DNA from: Dichetophora obliterata
Lineage: Eukaryota; Arthropoda; Insecta; Diptera; Sciomyzidae
DNA: 64,000 bases
Assembly (NCBI GenBank): GCA_963920525.1
Contig: OY986437.1
Span: 91,910,213 to 91,974,212 of the forward strand
Direction: 5' to 3'
Shown: positions 26,201 through 38,200 of the stretch, in pieces
Position numbering within the stretch: position 1 is the first letter of the stretch
How the letters are laid out: every line of letters starts with the position of its first letter
Made by a program: the position numbers and the translations under genes
The notes under the pieces: model-generated
Told to the model about the DNA's origin: nothing
Seen by the model: the letters and a program-made list of their open reading frames with translations, nothing else
Databases searched by the model: none

Positions 26201-29200
26201 GCAACGTGCGAATATTCCAATAGTTGAAGTAATATCCATTAGTAAAAAAATTAAGAATCTTGTAGAACACTATTCTAGAACCTCGTGAAGAGCAAACCAC
26301 TAGCGATACATGGAAGCCGTCATGTTTTTAAGTGCATTTGTTGGATTCGGCAGCTTCCAATGAACGTACAAATGGTCATACGTCCAACAATCTAAAATAA
26401 TGAGTACTTTCTTCACCAAGAAAACATTCTTTTGTCTTTGATAACCGATTCTGACCATTTTATAAGATCAGAAGGATATCAAAAAATTTAAGAAGCACGG
26501 CTTGATCCACCCGCAACTATTCGCAAATTGTACGTTCCTCAACGTGGCGTAATTAAATTTGATGGCGATTCACCACGGAATCACCATGGTTGCAATTATA
26601 ACTACAAAACGAATTCAGTAGATATGAATTTTCAAAAAAAGTTACAGAAGTTCCAGGTAAACATTTTTCAACTAAAATAAAAAAATTACATTACATTATA
26701 AGATTTACATTTTACAGATTTTCTGTGCCACTCACAAAACACCGAGCGCTTCGTATATATTTTGAGTGAATCTGCCGTCCCGATAACCGACGAACAACGT
26801 CTTGGACATATTTTTACTAAGCTAAAAGTTGAGAAAGTTATTTTTCAAAAATATATCAATAGAGAATGTGATGATCGATGGCTTATCTCATGATCGAACT
26901 GTATATATTTGAAGTCTCTGAATACAATGGGACTATTTTTGGTTTTGTCCGATCAAGGTTTCTATTAAAATTAAAGCAAAAACACAAAATTGACAAAAAA
27001 AAATTATGAACTTTCACATTCAATGCTTGACAGTGAGAGGCTGAAATTTTTCGACCAATCCAAATAAGCCAGATTTTAGACCCATGAAAAGAGACTATAA
27101 TCGTGGAAACCTTGTGCCATACCTCTCTTTTTCAAGATATGATCTAAATGTTGAAAAATAAAGTTAAAAAAAGGAAGTATTGCGTCCAATTGGATCCATA
27201 CGTCATTAAAAGTTTCTGAAATTATTTCTGATTATGTAGTTCAAAGCAGTAATGCTGCAAAGGCGTTGAACCTGACGTACGCAAAATTTTGGTCTGTGTC
27301 TTTATAATTCTTCTGAATAATAATAAGTGCCCTCAATAATAGTCATCATGATCCAACGATATACTCCATTTAATGGTCAGAGCATTAATAACAAAGTTAT
27401 AACTAAAAGATCATTTTGGCTGTTTTTTGTGGACACCCTAGAATACAATTTTTTGTGACGTTAGACCTCTCTCGAAGTAAGCTATCAATACAGGGGTTAT
27501 ATTTTCACATTTATTTTTTTTTCCTATGAAATAACCGGCTTAATATGCACGCGGTGTATTCAATATTGAATGTTTCAACAATATTGAATTTGGATACTTT
27601 ATGTAGACAACTCTGTTCTTTAGAGCTAGCAACAATTTCAAGAAATTTTAAATACGAAAACAGACCAAATATCAAATTCTCATCAAGTATTTTGTTTAAT
27701 TACTTATAAATATTGTAACAAATATATAAAATAATTTGTTCTTAAAATAAATTTGTAAAATTAATAAACTTTTATAATTTGTTTTTGAGGTTTTTGCTGA
27801 AAATGCCAATTAGAGCTATTTTATTTTTAAAGAAAAGAGTTAAAGTTAAAAGTTATCTGATCATAAAATAATATCAAGGAAACACAACAATGTTTGGGAA
27901 ATATCAATTATCCTTTTGTGAACAAATAAAATTTGCTTACATTTATTTTATTTACGACAGTAAATTGTATAGTTAACGTTAACATAAAGAATAACTACCC
28001 GAAAAAAATATTTCTTATGTGGCCCAGTTGGCATGGAGGTTTGTGCATTTTAAGTTAAATAGACATGACATGACCTTATCTCCAGATGAAACTATCTTTG
28101 TCTCATCCCGGGATTGAAAGCACTAGTCATAACATACTTAAAGTAGTTGAAGTAAATAAAAATTTTATTTATTTCTCTATATTAAGAAAGGTTTTTTAAA
28201 GATTTAAAATTGATAAAGCTGATTCCGCAACCTTAAAAGCAGTTGTCATATTGTGTATATTTATGCTATTTACACATTCAATAGTTTAAATATTTATGTA
28301 CTTTGATGAGAACCCTTAATATACAGGGTGTCCCGCTACAAAGTGCAACTATTCAAAGAGCTGAAAGGTGATGTCGAGTTGAGCAAAAAATCGTATGGAA
28401 GGGGGTCTATTTTCACACCCTTAGGAGTTACAGGGTAATAAAAAACAACTATCTATAGATAAGGCAAGCCTTGGTATTCCTCTCATCACATGTAAACTCC
28501 TTAAGCATAAGTTCATTGGTATCACAACCAACAACAAATGTTCAGTAGGTAGCACGTGTGATATAATGCGGCAAATCTGGCCCAAACTCAACCCTAAGCG
28601 TTCAAAAGAACTCATTTCTCTCAGAAGAGACCACATCAGCACCATGGTAGGAATCCTTACAGGGCACTGCCTTACTGGCAGACATGCTTAAAGAATGAAC
28701 ATACCCCACAAGGAGTTCTGCAAAAGCTGTAGAGATGAGGAGGAGGAAGAATCTATAGTACATTTCCTCTGCACTTGCCCAGCGCTGGCTCAAAAACGCT
28801 CCCTCCACTTAGGTAGCTGATTCTTCAATGACCTTGAACAGCCCTTGGAATCTTCGGTTTACTGAATCCTAGGCTTAGTGAACAGCTCAATATGGTTTAA
28901 AAAGAGATAGGAAAAATTAACCCCTGGTATCACAATGGGCCTCATTGGCCTAAGTGTGTCTCGTTTGAGACGGCCACACTAACCTAACCTACAGAGTTAA
29001 TTAGTATTTCATGACTTTGATGCACATTATTGTTTTTAGCAGAAAAACTAACTCTCGCAAAACTTATTTTAAGAAATAATTTGAAAGGCAATAAATTCAC
29101 CAACGAACCCACATGAATTATTCATAGCAAAGCTGTGGTCGTGTGAAGATGAAATCAATCCGTTGAAACTACTAAATTTCAAGTTTGAGCGCGATTTTCT

Positions 29201-32200
29201 CTGAATTTTGCGTAATAATTCCAAATTTTTTGTAGCGTTTAATTTGAGGCTTTTTTAATTTTTTTCTAACGACATCAAAATCATAAGCATATCTTAAAAA
29301 AATAAAGTTAATTTTATTTCAAAAAATTTACTTTGAACAGTTCTTATAATTTTTTTTTTAACAAAATACTACTAAAATCATTGTTTTCAATTTAGTGTAA
29401 TTTTTAAAGTACAACCAAATTTGCTATTTTTAATTATATGTGTATGATCTTGATGTCATTAAATAGAAAAATAAATAAATCACAGTCTTGATGCTAAATG
29501 AATTTTTAATTAATTACGCAACATTGAGAGAAAATTGCTCTCAACCTTGAAATTAAGTAGTATCAACGGATTGATTTCATCTTCACACGAGCACAGCTCA
29601 GTAATGGCTGAATGGGTTGGGTTTGTTGATACATCGCTCAAAAGGTCAATTTATTGCCTTTCAAAAGACGTCTTAAAAAGGTTTGCGTGACTTTGTTTTT
29701 CTGCTAAAAGCAATAATATTCATCAAAGTCATGAAACACCCTGTAACTCCAAAAAGTGTGAAAATAGACCCCCCCTTCCTATACGATTTTTTGCTCTACT
29801 CGATATCACCTTTCCCCTTATTAAATAGTGGCACTCTATGGTGAGACACCCTGTATATTCACACTTGGTACCCAAAAAAATGCTTATTGTAGAATATTCG
29901 TAAGAGATAGTGAAAAATGTTTGTTGTTTCATTTTACACCACGTTCTTCCATCTCTTATAGTTTAGGTTTAATTCAAGAGATATTCTTGAAATGCTCATA
30001 TTTCCAGTCAAAGTTCACAAAAAATATTCTGTGCACTTCTTCTCCCTACACTTATTCATTTAAAAAAAATTATTAAAATCGTTGACTGAATTCCATGTGC
30101 AATTAGTTGGTTTGTTAGTTCATTTTGTATAGAATGCAGTTATTAAAAAATATCCTATTTTTCCACTTTTCAGTCATACCTTTCCAAAATTAAGAAAGTA
30201 GGTGTTTTAGCTTGAGTCTTAAATATTTAAGTATACATCAGAATGATTTTGTATTTATCCAATATATGTGGTTTTTTATTGATATATTCATATTTATATA
30301 TATCCAATTTCCTCTGGTTCTGTAAATTTAGAAAGATTCTTAACAATGTTTCTTACTCATTCTTTAGATCAGTGGAACAACTAGGCTCTCCTGTGGATCC
30401 CGAAGGACCCAGTGGTACAGTAGCACGCAAGTTTGCGCCTAAAACAAACGCACTTGGAGCACGCAATGGACGTGGAGGCACCTGGGGTAGTATATCGAGA
30501 GTTTTTGCCAGATCACGCAACAAGAATAAAGCACTCTCAGCCGATGCGGCCGGAGAATGTAAGCGATTTTCTTTAGTTTCATTTCCAACTGCAATCATAC
30601 ATTATCAAATCCCATATCTTCCTCCTATATCTTAAGATGCTGACTACTCCTGGAGCTCACTCACCGAGGAGGGCTACGCCGAAAAACTGCGTCTATTACG
30701 TGAGGCCTCACAACTGCCCATGGAGAGATGGCGTGCTCCGCAGGTGCTCGCATGGCTGGAGGTGGCGCTGGGTATGCCGCAGTATAGCACACGTTGTGCG
30801 GAGAATGTCAAGAGTGGCAAAGTTCTACTTGAGCTCAATGATTCTGAATTGGAAGCCGGAATGGGGCTGGTTCACTCGATGCATCGTAAGAAATTACGCC
30901 TGGCCATTGAGGAACAGCGACGTCCGGAAATGGTACGCTATCCAATGATAACACAACTGGGACACACTTGGGTTGCAACCGAGTGGTTGCCAGACATCGG
31001 TTTGCCGCAGTATGCCGAATCATTTTTGCACTCGCTGGTCGATGCGCGCATGTTGGACACTCTGTCGAAAAAAGAGTTAGAAAAGTTTCTGGGTGTAACA
31101 CGAAAGTTCCATCAGGCGAGCATTGTGCATGGTGAGTGGATACTGTGCTGTTTTGGTTGCAAGATGTATGAAAATGCCGTTTCCTTTTTTTACAGGCATT
31201 CATGTGCTGCGTATTGTCAAGTACGATCGTCAGACTTTGGCCATGCGACGCGTGCAATCAGAGACTGTTGACACTGATCCAATAGTTTGGACGAATCAAC
31301 GTTTCATACGCTGGGCCAGATCAATAGACTTGGGCGAATATGCGGATAATTTAAAGGGTAGGTACAAAGTACAGTATAAGTTGGTGAGGTGACATCCAAA
31401 TATTATACTGTACATAAATAGGATCCTAGATGCACTGGGCGATTCATTTAAAGGTAGGTAGTTTTTCAGTAGGGATTTTGGCTGAGTCGTATCAAACTGT
31501 CATATTTCTAGTCAATAATATTTACATTACATCAAGGAAAGACTAAGCCTAGAACAGCGTGTACAAATTATTTTGCTATATTTCGTAAGTCAACGTTCCA
31601 CAAGAAAAATGTTTCGTGCACTTATAGCAACATAAGGCCTCAATTTTTCCATACTTTTGAATGTACAGCTCTCTATACTATTCAAATACTTTGAAACCCA
31701 ACTTTCCCCCCAACATACGACACATAGTATAGAAAATAAGCGCCTATAACTACAAGTGCACATGATGGACTTCATGAATCGATTAAGCGGCGTTTTCAAC
31801 AGCTTTACTTGTCGATTGCAAGAACTTGGCTTATTTTACGAATGTGCCTTGGTTGGAAAGCATACAAAATTCAACTTGTGCAAGAATTGAAGAAGACAAA
31901 CCTTCCGAATAGTTACTGTTTTTGTCTTTAGTTTCGTAATAGTCTAAATTTGGAAATTCCACTGTTTTCGACAAAAATTTTATTTAGCGCTGAATCCCAT
32001 TTCCTGTCAATATTCGAAGCGCCCATCTGGCAACACTGTAACTTTCCGCAGTGATGCCAAATCGACTAATGACATACCGCGTTTGAAGCGTCATTCCAAG
32101 CAAATGTTTACAATGGAACAGTACACGCCACGCGAACGCTCTAAAATTGTTGAAATTTACATTCAACAAAACAAGTCAATAGTGAAAACTCAACTCAATG

Positions 32201-35200
32201 AGCGATGAAGCTCATTTTCAATTGAACGGAACGGTAAACAAACAAAATTGCCGTATTTATGCCACTGAAAATCCACAAGAGATTCAAGAGGTACCTCTTC
32301 ACGATGCAAAAGTCACTGTTTGGTGCGGCGTTTGTGCTAAAATGCTCATTGGGCCGTTCTTTTTCGAAGATGATAATGGCCACAGACTTACTGTCAATCA
32401 GGAGCGTTATCGCGATATGATAAACAATTTTTTCATGCCAATCGTTCGTCGAAAGCGTATCAGGCACTACTGGTTTCAACAAGACGGCGCGCCACCACAC
32501 ACAAGCCGCACTACAATCGATTTTTTGAAGCAATTGTTCCCTGGCCGTTTGATGTCAAAAAATGGTGATTTCGATTGGCCGCCAAGATCACCAGATTTAA
32601 CGCCTCCAGACTTCTTTTTGTGGGGTTATTTGAAATCAAAGGTTTACGTCAACAAGCCAAAGACCCTAGAAGAGCTGAAAACCAACATCCGTCAAGAAAT
32701 ATCCGCCATTCCCATCGAAATGTTGAAGAAAACCATGGAAAATGCTGCAAAACGGGCACAATATGTCGTAGAGGCCAATGGCGACCATTTACGAGATATC
32801 ATATTCAACAAATAATGTAAGCAAATCTACTTGAACCCAATTAAATGATATTCATGACTAACAGACAAAAAGTTGTGGTTTCTTTGATTTATTTAAAAAT
32901 AAAATGGGCGCTTCGAATATTGGCAACCCTGTATTTGATCTAAGATCATTTCAAGGCGGTTCAAGAGTTGGGTGCTTGGGTGAAATTATCGTTAGGCCTG
33001 CTATAAAATGACTGTGAATGGCGACAGATATAGCCGTCATTCAGCTTTTAAAGACATGTCTGTACTGCGAAAACAATTTGAGCAACACTTAATTGCACAC
33101 ATCCGTGCAGTTAAATTCGCTTAAAAATAATGCAGATTATTTTTTTTACATGCAAAGCAAAAACAAAAATAATAATCCAATAACAAATAAGATTATTTAT
33201 GCTATCCATATAAAATTGTGATTAAGCCTTTAAAAAATTTGAAGCACAGGTGCCGCACCTGTATATTTTTATGAGCTGTCATTTCGTTTTTTGAATTATT
33301 TGTTTGTTTGATACAATGACTATTAGGTAGTCATGACAGCTACCTATTTTCTCACAAGCTGCGGCCATCGAATGTTAAACAAAAGAAAACAAAACAAACC
33401 GCGTGTGTCACACATATTAGACGCATTCAGCGGAGCCAACAATTGCACTTAAATTATTTATATAATTGCATAATATTTATAATAGAATTAAATAATTTAC
33501 AATTTTTCTGACTTTTAGAGTAAAACACATTCAGAGAAAAAAATCGTTCACTAAGGTATCGCTACCATAACAGTTCACAATAGTTTTGAACGACACACGT
33601 TCTCATGACACCTGATAGTTATTGTATCATGATTGCTTGTTTGAATTTAATTTTAACTGCAATGGTAGTGGCCTCTAAGAGTTGTTTTTCTTGCCGTTCC
33701 TTTGAGAAAATTTGTTATCGCGATTATATTAAGGCGAAAGGAGCGCAGCTATTGAAAAATAATACACAGATTTCATAAAGAATTTAGTCGTTAAGTTCCT
33801 CATTTAATGTAACAGAGCTGCGTACAGAGTAATTTAGTGTAAACCGTCTTGTAATGAAAAATTAATTATTTTCAAAGTCTTCCAAACTTATTATAAGCCG
33901 TAGCAGCAATTTCTATTTATGAAGTTTTTATTGGATAAAAATTTTGAGCAATATGTCCTTAGGTATTATCACAAAACGTCGCATTATCCAAGGAATATAA
34001 AAATTTGTTGATTACAATATTATTTTTTTAACATCCCAGTTGGAAAAGGAGCCCTGCTGTATGTCTGCCGGCAACAAGAAGGACAAGAGACATGCTCGCC
34101 TCCATACCCACTTTTATCTTTTTTGTATAGGCATGTCTTAGGCCGACATTTTGGCCAATGAACTGCCGTAACAGCAATGCAGCATGCATCTTATAGTATA
34201 AATGCAGAAGATATACATGTCTGCCGAATGAACTGCCCTAGCAGCAATGCTGCATGTGTCTGTCGGCATAAATGCTCCGTTTATACCATGAGATGCATGC
34301 TGCATTGCTGCTACGGCAGTTCATTTGACAGACATGCCGTCCTAGGGCATGCCTATAGAAAAAATATTTATAGACCTCGAAGGTATGGAGGCGAGCATGT
34401 CTGCTGAATTTCCAAGTAATATTGCCGGCAGTTGAAAAATTACCATTATCCGAAGGCTTGAACTTCGGCCGAGTGAGCGTAAGTACATATGCTTATCAAT
34501 TCGACCATTGCAGCTGTTAACTAATCGTCGCTTAATTTGCTTCATTAAGAATAAACGTCCAAGCACAGAGTAAGAAAATTAACGCGTTCGCTTTGTTATT
34601 ATAAGCAATTAATGCAAAATACAGAACAAAATCACTAAAAAAACAGAATAAACTAAAAGAAACCAAAACAAAACTAAAAGCCATTTAAAAAAATTATGTC
34701 TTTAAAGGGATTTGAACCCACTACTCAAGATTCCAAAATACATGAATAAAAACAAAAGCCCTAGCCAACTGAGCTATTCGTATTGTTGTGATTTTGTTGA
34801 AATAATGTTCATAACAACATTGTTGCTATCAAAAGTGCTTCGTCGAAAACACAAAGTGTCGGATAATTACAACAATCATGAAAATATTGAAGTTGTTGTC
34901 CTTTAAAATTAACCAGAGTTTTGCATTAGCAAGCATGATGCTTTATTATGATACAGTTGTTATTATACTTATATTGAATGTATTTATGTTTTGCAATAAA
35001 AGAACTTAATTCTTATTGTACTGTAACAATACAATAAATAATAGTAATGCACCTCACTTAAAAGCAAAGAGGAAGTTTTTAAAATTTAAAAAATAGACCT
35101 CTTAGCATTAAAATTATAACCTGCCACATTACTTCCATCGGCAGGCCTGCTTTCTTTTTCATCTGGTATACTACTTCTACTTAAAACATAGCAAAAGTAG

Positions 35201-38200
35201 TTAATATAATTCTTAAACAGCCCAGGTGAAATGTAAAAATGTTTTTTCAAACAGCACCAAAGCATAAGCAATTCATAAAGACGTTTTGCTTCCAATCTTA
35301 CAACCTGAAAATGCGTTAAGCTTACAAATTTAAGGAAAAACATTGCAACTAAAGTAATAACTATTAATACAAAAGAAAACAAAAAGCTAGACCATAAATT
35401 TTGTATTAAAAAACAGATATAAAAAAATGTTCTTCGTCCATTGCAGGGATCAAACTCACTACCTCTTGTTTTATAAACTAACCGTTTAGCCAACTCGACT
35501 ACCGATGCAACTTTTTTACGCAATATAATTGCATAGATAAAAAAATGTCAATGAAGTAAGCAACATAGAATAATTCAATTTATACTCTGATATTATACAC
35601 TGACATTTTATAGGATGACCAAATGTCAGAACTTACTGAATATTTTGACTGCTGGATGTCGTTGGATACTTTGACTGATGCTAAAATATAATAATTGCAA
35701 AAACTATCACTACTATTTTGTCACTCTTTAGTAGAAACCTGTTCAGGCTTTTAATCTTTATTCACATTCTATATACTCCACAGTAACTATTTCTATGAAT
35801 AAAAAATATAAAAGCATAAATCAAGGACTCCAAGTAGTTCTTAGGGTTGAATGAAAACTTGCAATAGATGAAGGAATACACGGATACAATCAATTGAATA
35901 GTAGGAAGGAGGAATGTGGGGGCTCAAGGAGTAGAGAATATTAGGTGAATTCCACGTGTGACTTACATGACACGAGGCAAAACTTTTGTCATTTTTGATA
36001 AAATTTCTGGTACAATCATAATTTTTTTAATTTTTTCGTTTTAAGAAATAACATCTACACGAACATACGTATTAATTCATGCACTTGGATTTTTGATTTG
36101 CGATTACATATTTTTAATTTTAATATAATTAATTAGTTGTGACTTACACGACATCAAATCCATTGATTTCAGGGTAATCAAAGATAGTTTAAAAATTCTG
36201 TTTATTGTGTAGTCCGATTCCTTTTAAACTGCACCAAAAATATTTGAGAAATACAAACAACGACAAAATGGCTTCAACTTATTGAAATTTATTTTATTTT
36301 TCACAAAAAATAGTTTTTTTCGTGTGACTTACACGACATACAAATTGTGACTTACACGACACTTAATATTATGAAGAGTTAAAGTTAAAGTTAAAGTTAA
36401 AGTTAAAGTTAAAGTTATGAAGTTAAGATTATACAGTTTTTGATTAATTTAATTTTTGGAATTACAAATAAATTTATTTTAGCGCTTCAACTCTCTTTTG
36501 AAGATGTGCAGTTACATTAAAATGAGTTATCCTCGTCATATTCAATATTCTTTCCAGTTATAAAAGAAAATGTTTTCCGGCTAAATGTTGCTAAATCTGA
36601 AGTTGTTGAATATTGTAATTTGTACGGTCCTACAGTTTTAAAATAATGGCACTTTCTCGAGTTTGGGATAGGTAAAACTTTTCTTCCATTAGGGCTCCAT
36701 TTCTCATCAAGTTTTGCAATCTCATTTTCTATAACCTTGAAACCTTTAAAAATTATATTGATATTTGGACATACTTGACGGGCCACTTCAGCAAACTCTT
36801 CTGCTGTGTTCGGAATAAACTGCTTTGCTCTCACAGCTTCCTGAACTCGACGTTTCACTGTCCCCCCTATTCCATCAATATGGCCTTTTCCATGCGCAGT
36901 TGCAGAAAAATGCCATGTTATTGGGATGTGATGTAGAGTTATCAACGACAAAGAAAACTTTTGTTTAAAATGTTTTGCGGTACCATCAAATTGATAATGT
37001 ATCTCTGCAATAGGTTTATCTGGATTCTTTGCCGCAAATTCTTTTAAAATTGCTGAATTGAATTCTCAATTCTCAACAGAAGCAACTACATGTTACCTTT
37101 CGACGGACCGAAAAGTATCACTAACCACTGCCTATGAGCATTTGCAGCGTTGGCGTGTCACTTCTTATAGCAGAAATGTTGGATGAAAGGGATTCTGATC
37201 ATGATGAAGTAATTGGTGATGATGAAGAAAGGTCAGGTTTGGTTTTTAATGATATTCACTACTCTTTTGTTTCCTCTCAATCTTTATGTCATGGTATTTT
37301 CAATGCTCTTTGTAATTTACATTAGGTTAAAATGTGACTTACACGACAAAATAAAAATAGCCGCAGTTAGTCTAAAACAAAACAAAAATTTTAACTCTAT
37401 TTTTTATTTGGAACAACTCAATAAGTAGTGAGAAAATAAGTAATGACAAATATTTTTTTTACATTTGGTTTGTTTACAAAACGAAAATACTTATAAAAAT
37501 TGTGACTTACACGACAGGTATTTATGGATTTTTGAATGCAATTTTTTTCACAAGCTTATTATATAAATGTTTAAAGTAGAGTTTTTATAGTTACACAAAC
37601 TTACATTCATAGGAGGCAAACACCCACTTACCAGTTTTTTTTATGTGAACAAGAATGCATCATCACGGAATTAATGTAGCTTGTTCGCTACTTTGTTAAA
37701 ATACCGTTATAAACTTTAGAAAACTTAATTTTTTTTATTTTTTTTCAAAAATAAGGAATTCATGATATGAACTTTCAAAAAATGTATCTAGATAATAAAA
37801 AATAATAATATGAAAATTTGACTTTGTTGTGTACTTTTGTATGGAATTCACCATTAATAAAAAAATTAGTTTTATAAGTATAGATAGTCAACGGTATGAA
37901 AAAATAGATTTTTAACCATAACTTTTGATTGGAAACAGATATTTTGTAAAAAAGCCAAAAGGGGCGCCCTTGTTGTTTTGATGACAAAAACAGTTTACAT
38001 TTTTTCCCAACGCTGAAAGAATTGCAATGTCATGCAGTCAAAAATGTCATTTTTATTTGATTTTATTTTTACAACAAACACAACTTTTGGGTCAGTTTTT
38101 TACTAAATAGTATTTTTTGGTAAAAATATAAAAAAAATAATTAACAGACAAAATATCAAACTATTTTTAAAAAGTGTTTTTATTGAACTTTTGAACAAAA

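Larger units (their letters stand above)
25061..27542. mobile_element. 2482-bp DNA transposon with long inverted ends and 8-bp duplication
   Basis: ATATGCAC flanks both sides exactly (25053-25060 and 27543-27550). The ends begin TAAGCCGG and complement each other. Inner homologous stretches include TTCTAGGGTGTCC and TTAGTTATAACTTTGTTAT, so the inverted repeats extend for more than 200 bp with gaps. The interior carries a decayed plus-strand ORF and a nested MITE. An 8-bp duplication fits hAT or P superfamilies; I cannot place it further. Confidence 0.85.
32003..32931 (+). mobile_element. Internally deleted DD41D Tc1/mariner element, about 930 bp
   Basis: CAATATTCGAAGCGCCCAT at 32008-32026 is matched exactly in inverted orientation at 32904-32922. 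The right end ends ..AACCCTG before TA; the left end seems to have lost some terminal bases. It encloses an N-terminal start (32113) and the C-terminal catalytic part (from 32198) of one transposase with the middle removed. It lies in Kazrin intron 6. Confidence 0.85.
35958..37516. repeat. Six direct copies of GTGACTTACACGACA
   Basis: Copies lie at 35958-35972 (one mismatch), 36139-36153, 36324-36338, 36347-36361, 37334-37348 and 37502-37516, all in the same orientation. They flank the transposase-like fragment on both sides. They may be transposase-binding sites of that element. Confidence 0.85.

Noticed and set aside
31417..31470. Possible extra Kazrin exon or duplicated exon 6 end (GGGCGATTCATTTAAAGGTAGGTAG)
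   Set aside because: Resembles the exon 6 end and donor, but there is no acceptor in the right phase and the homology is very short.
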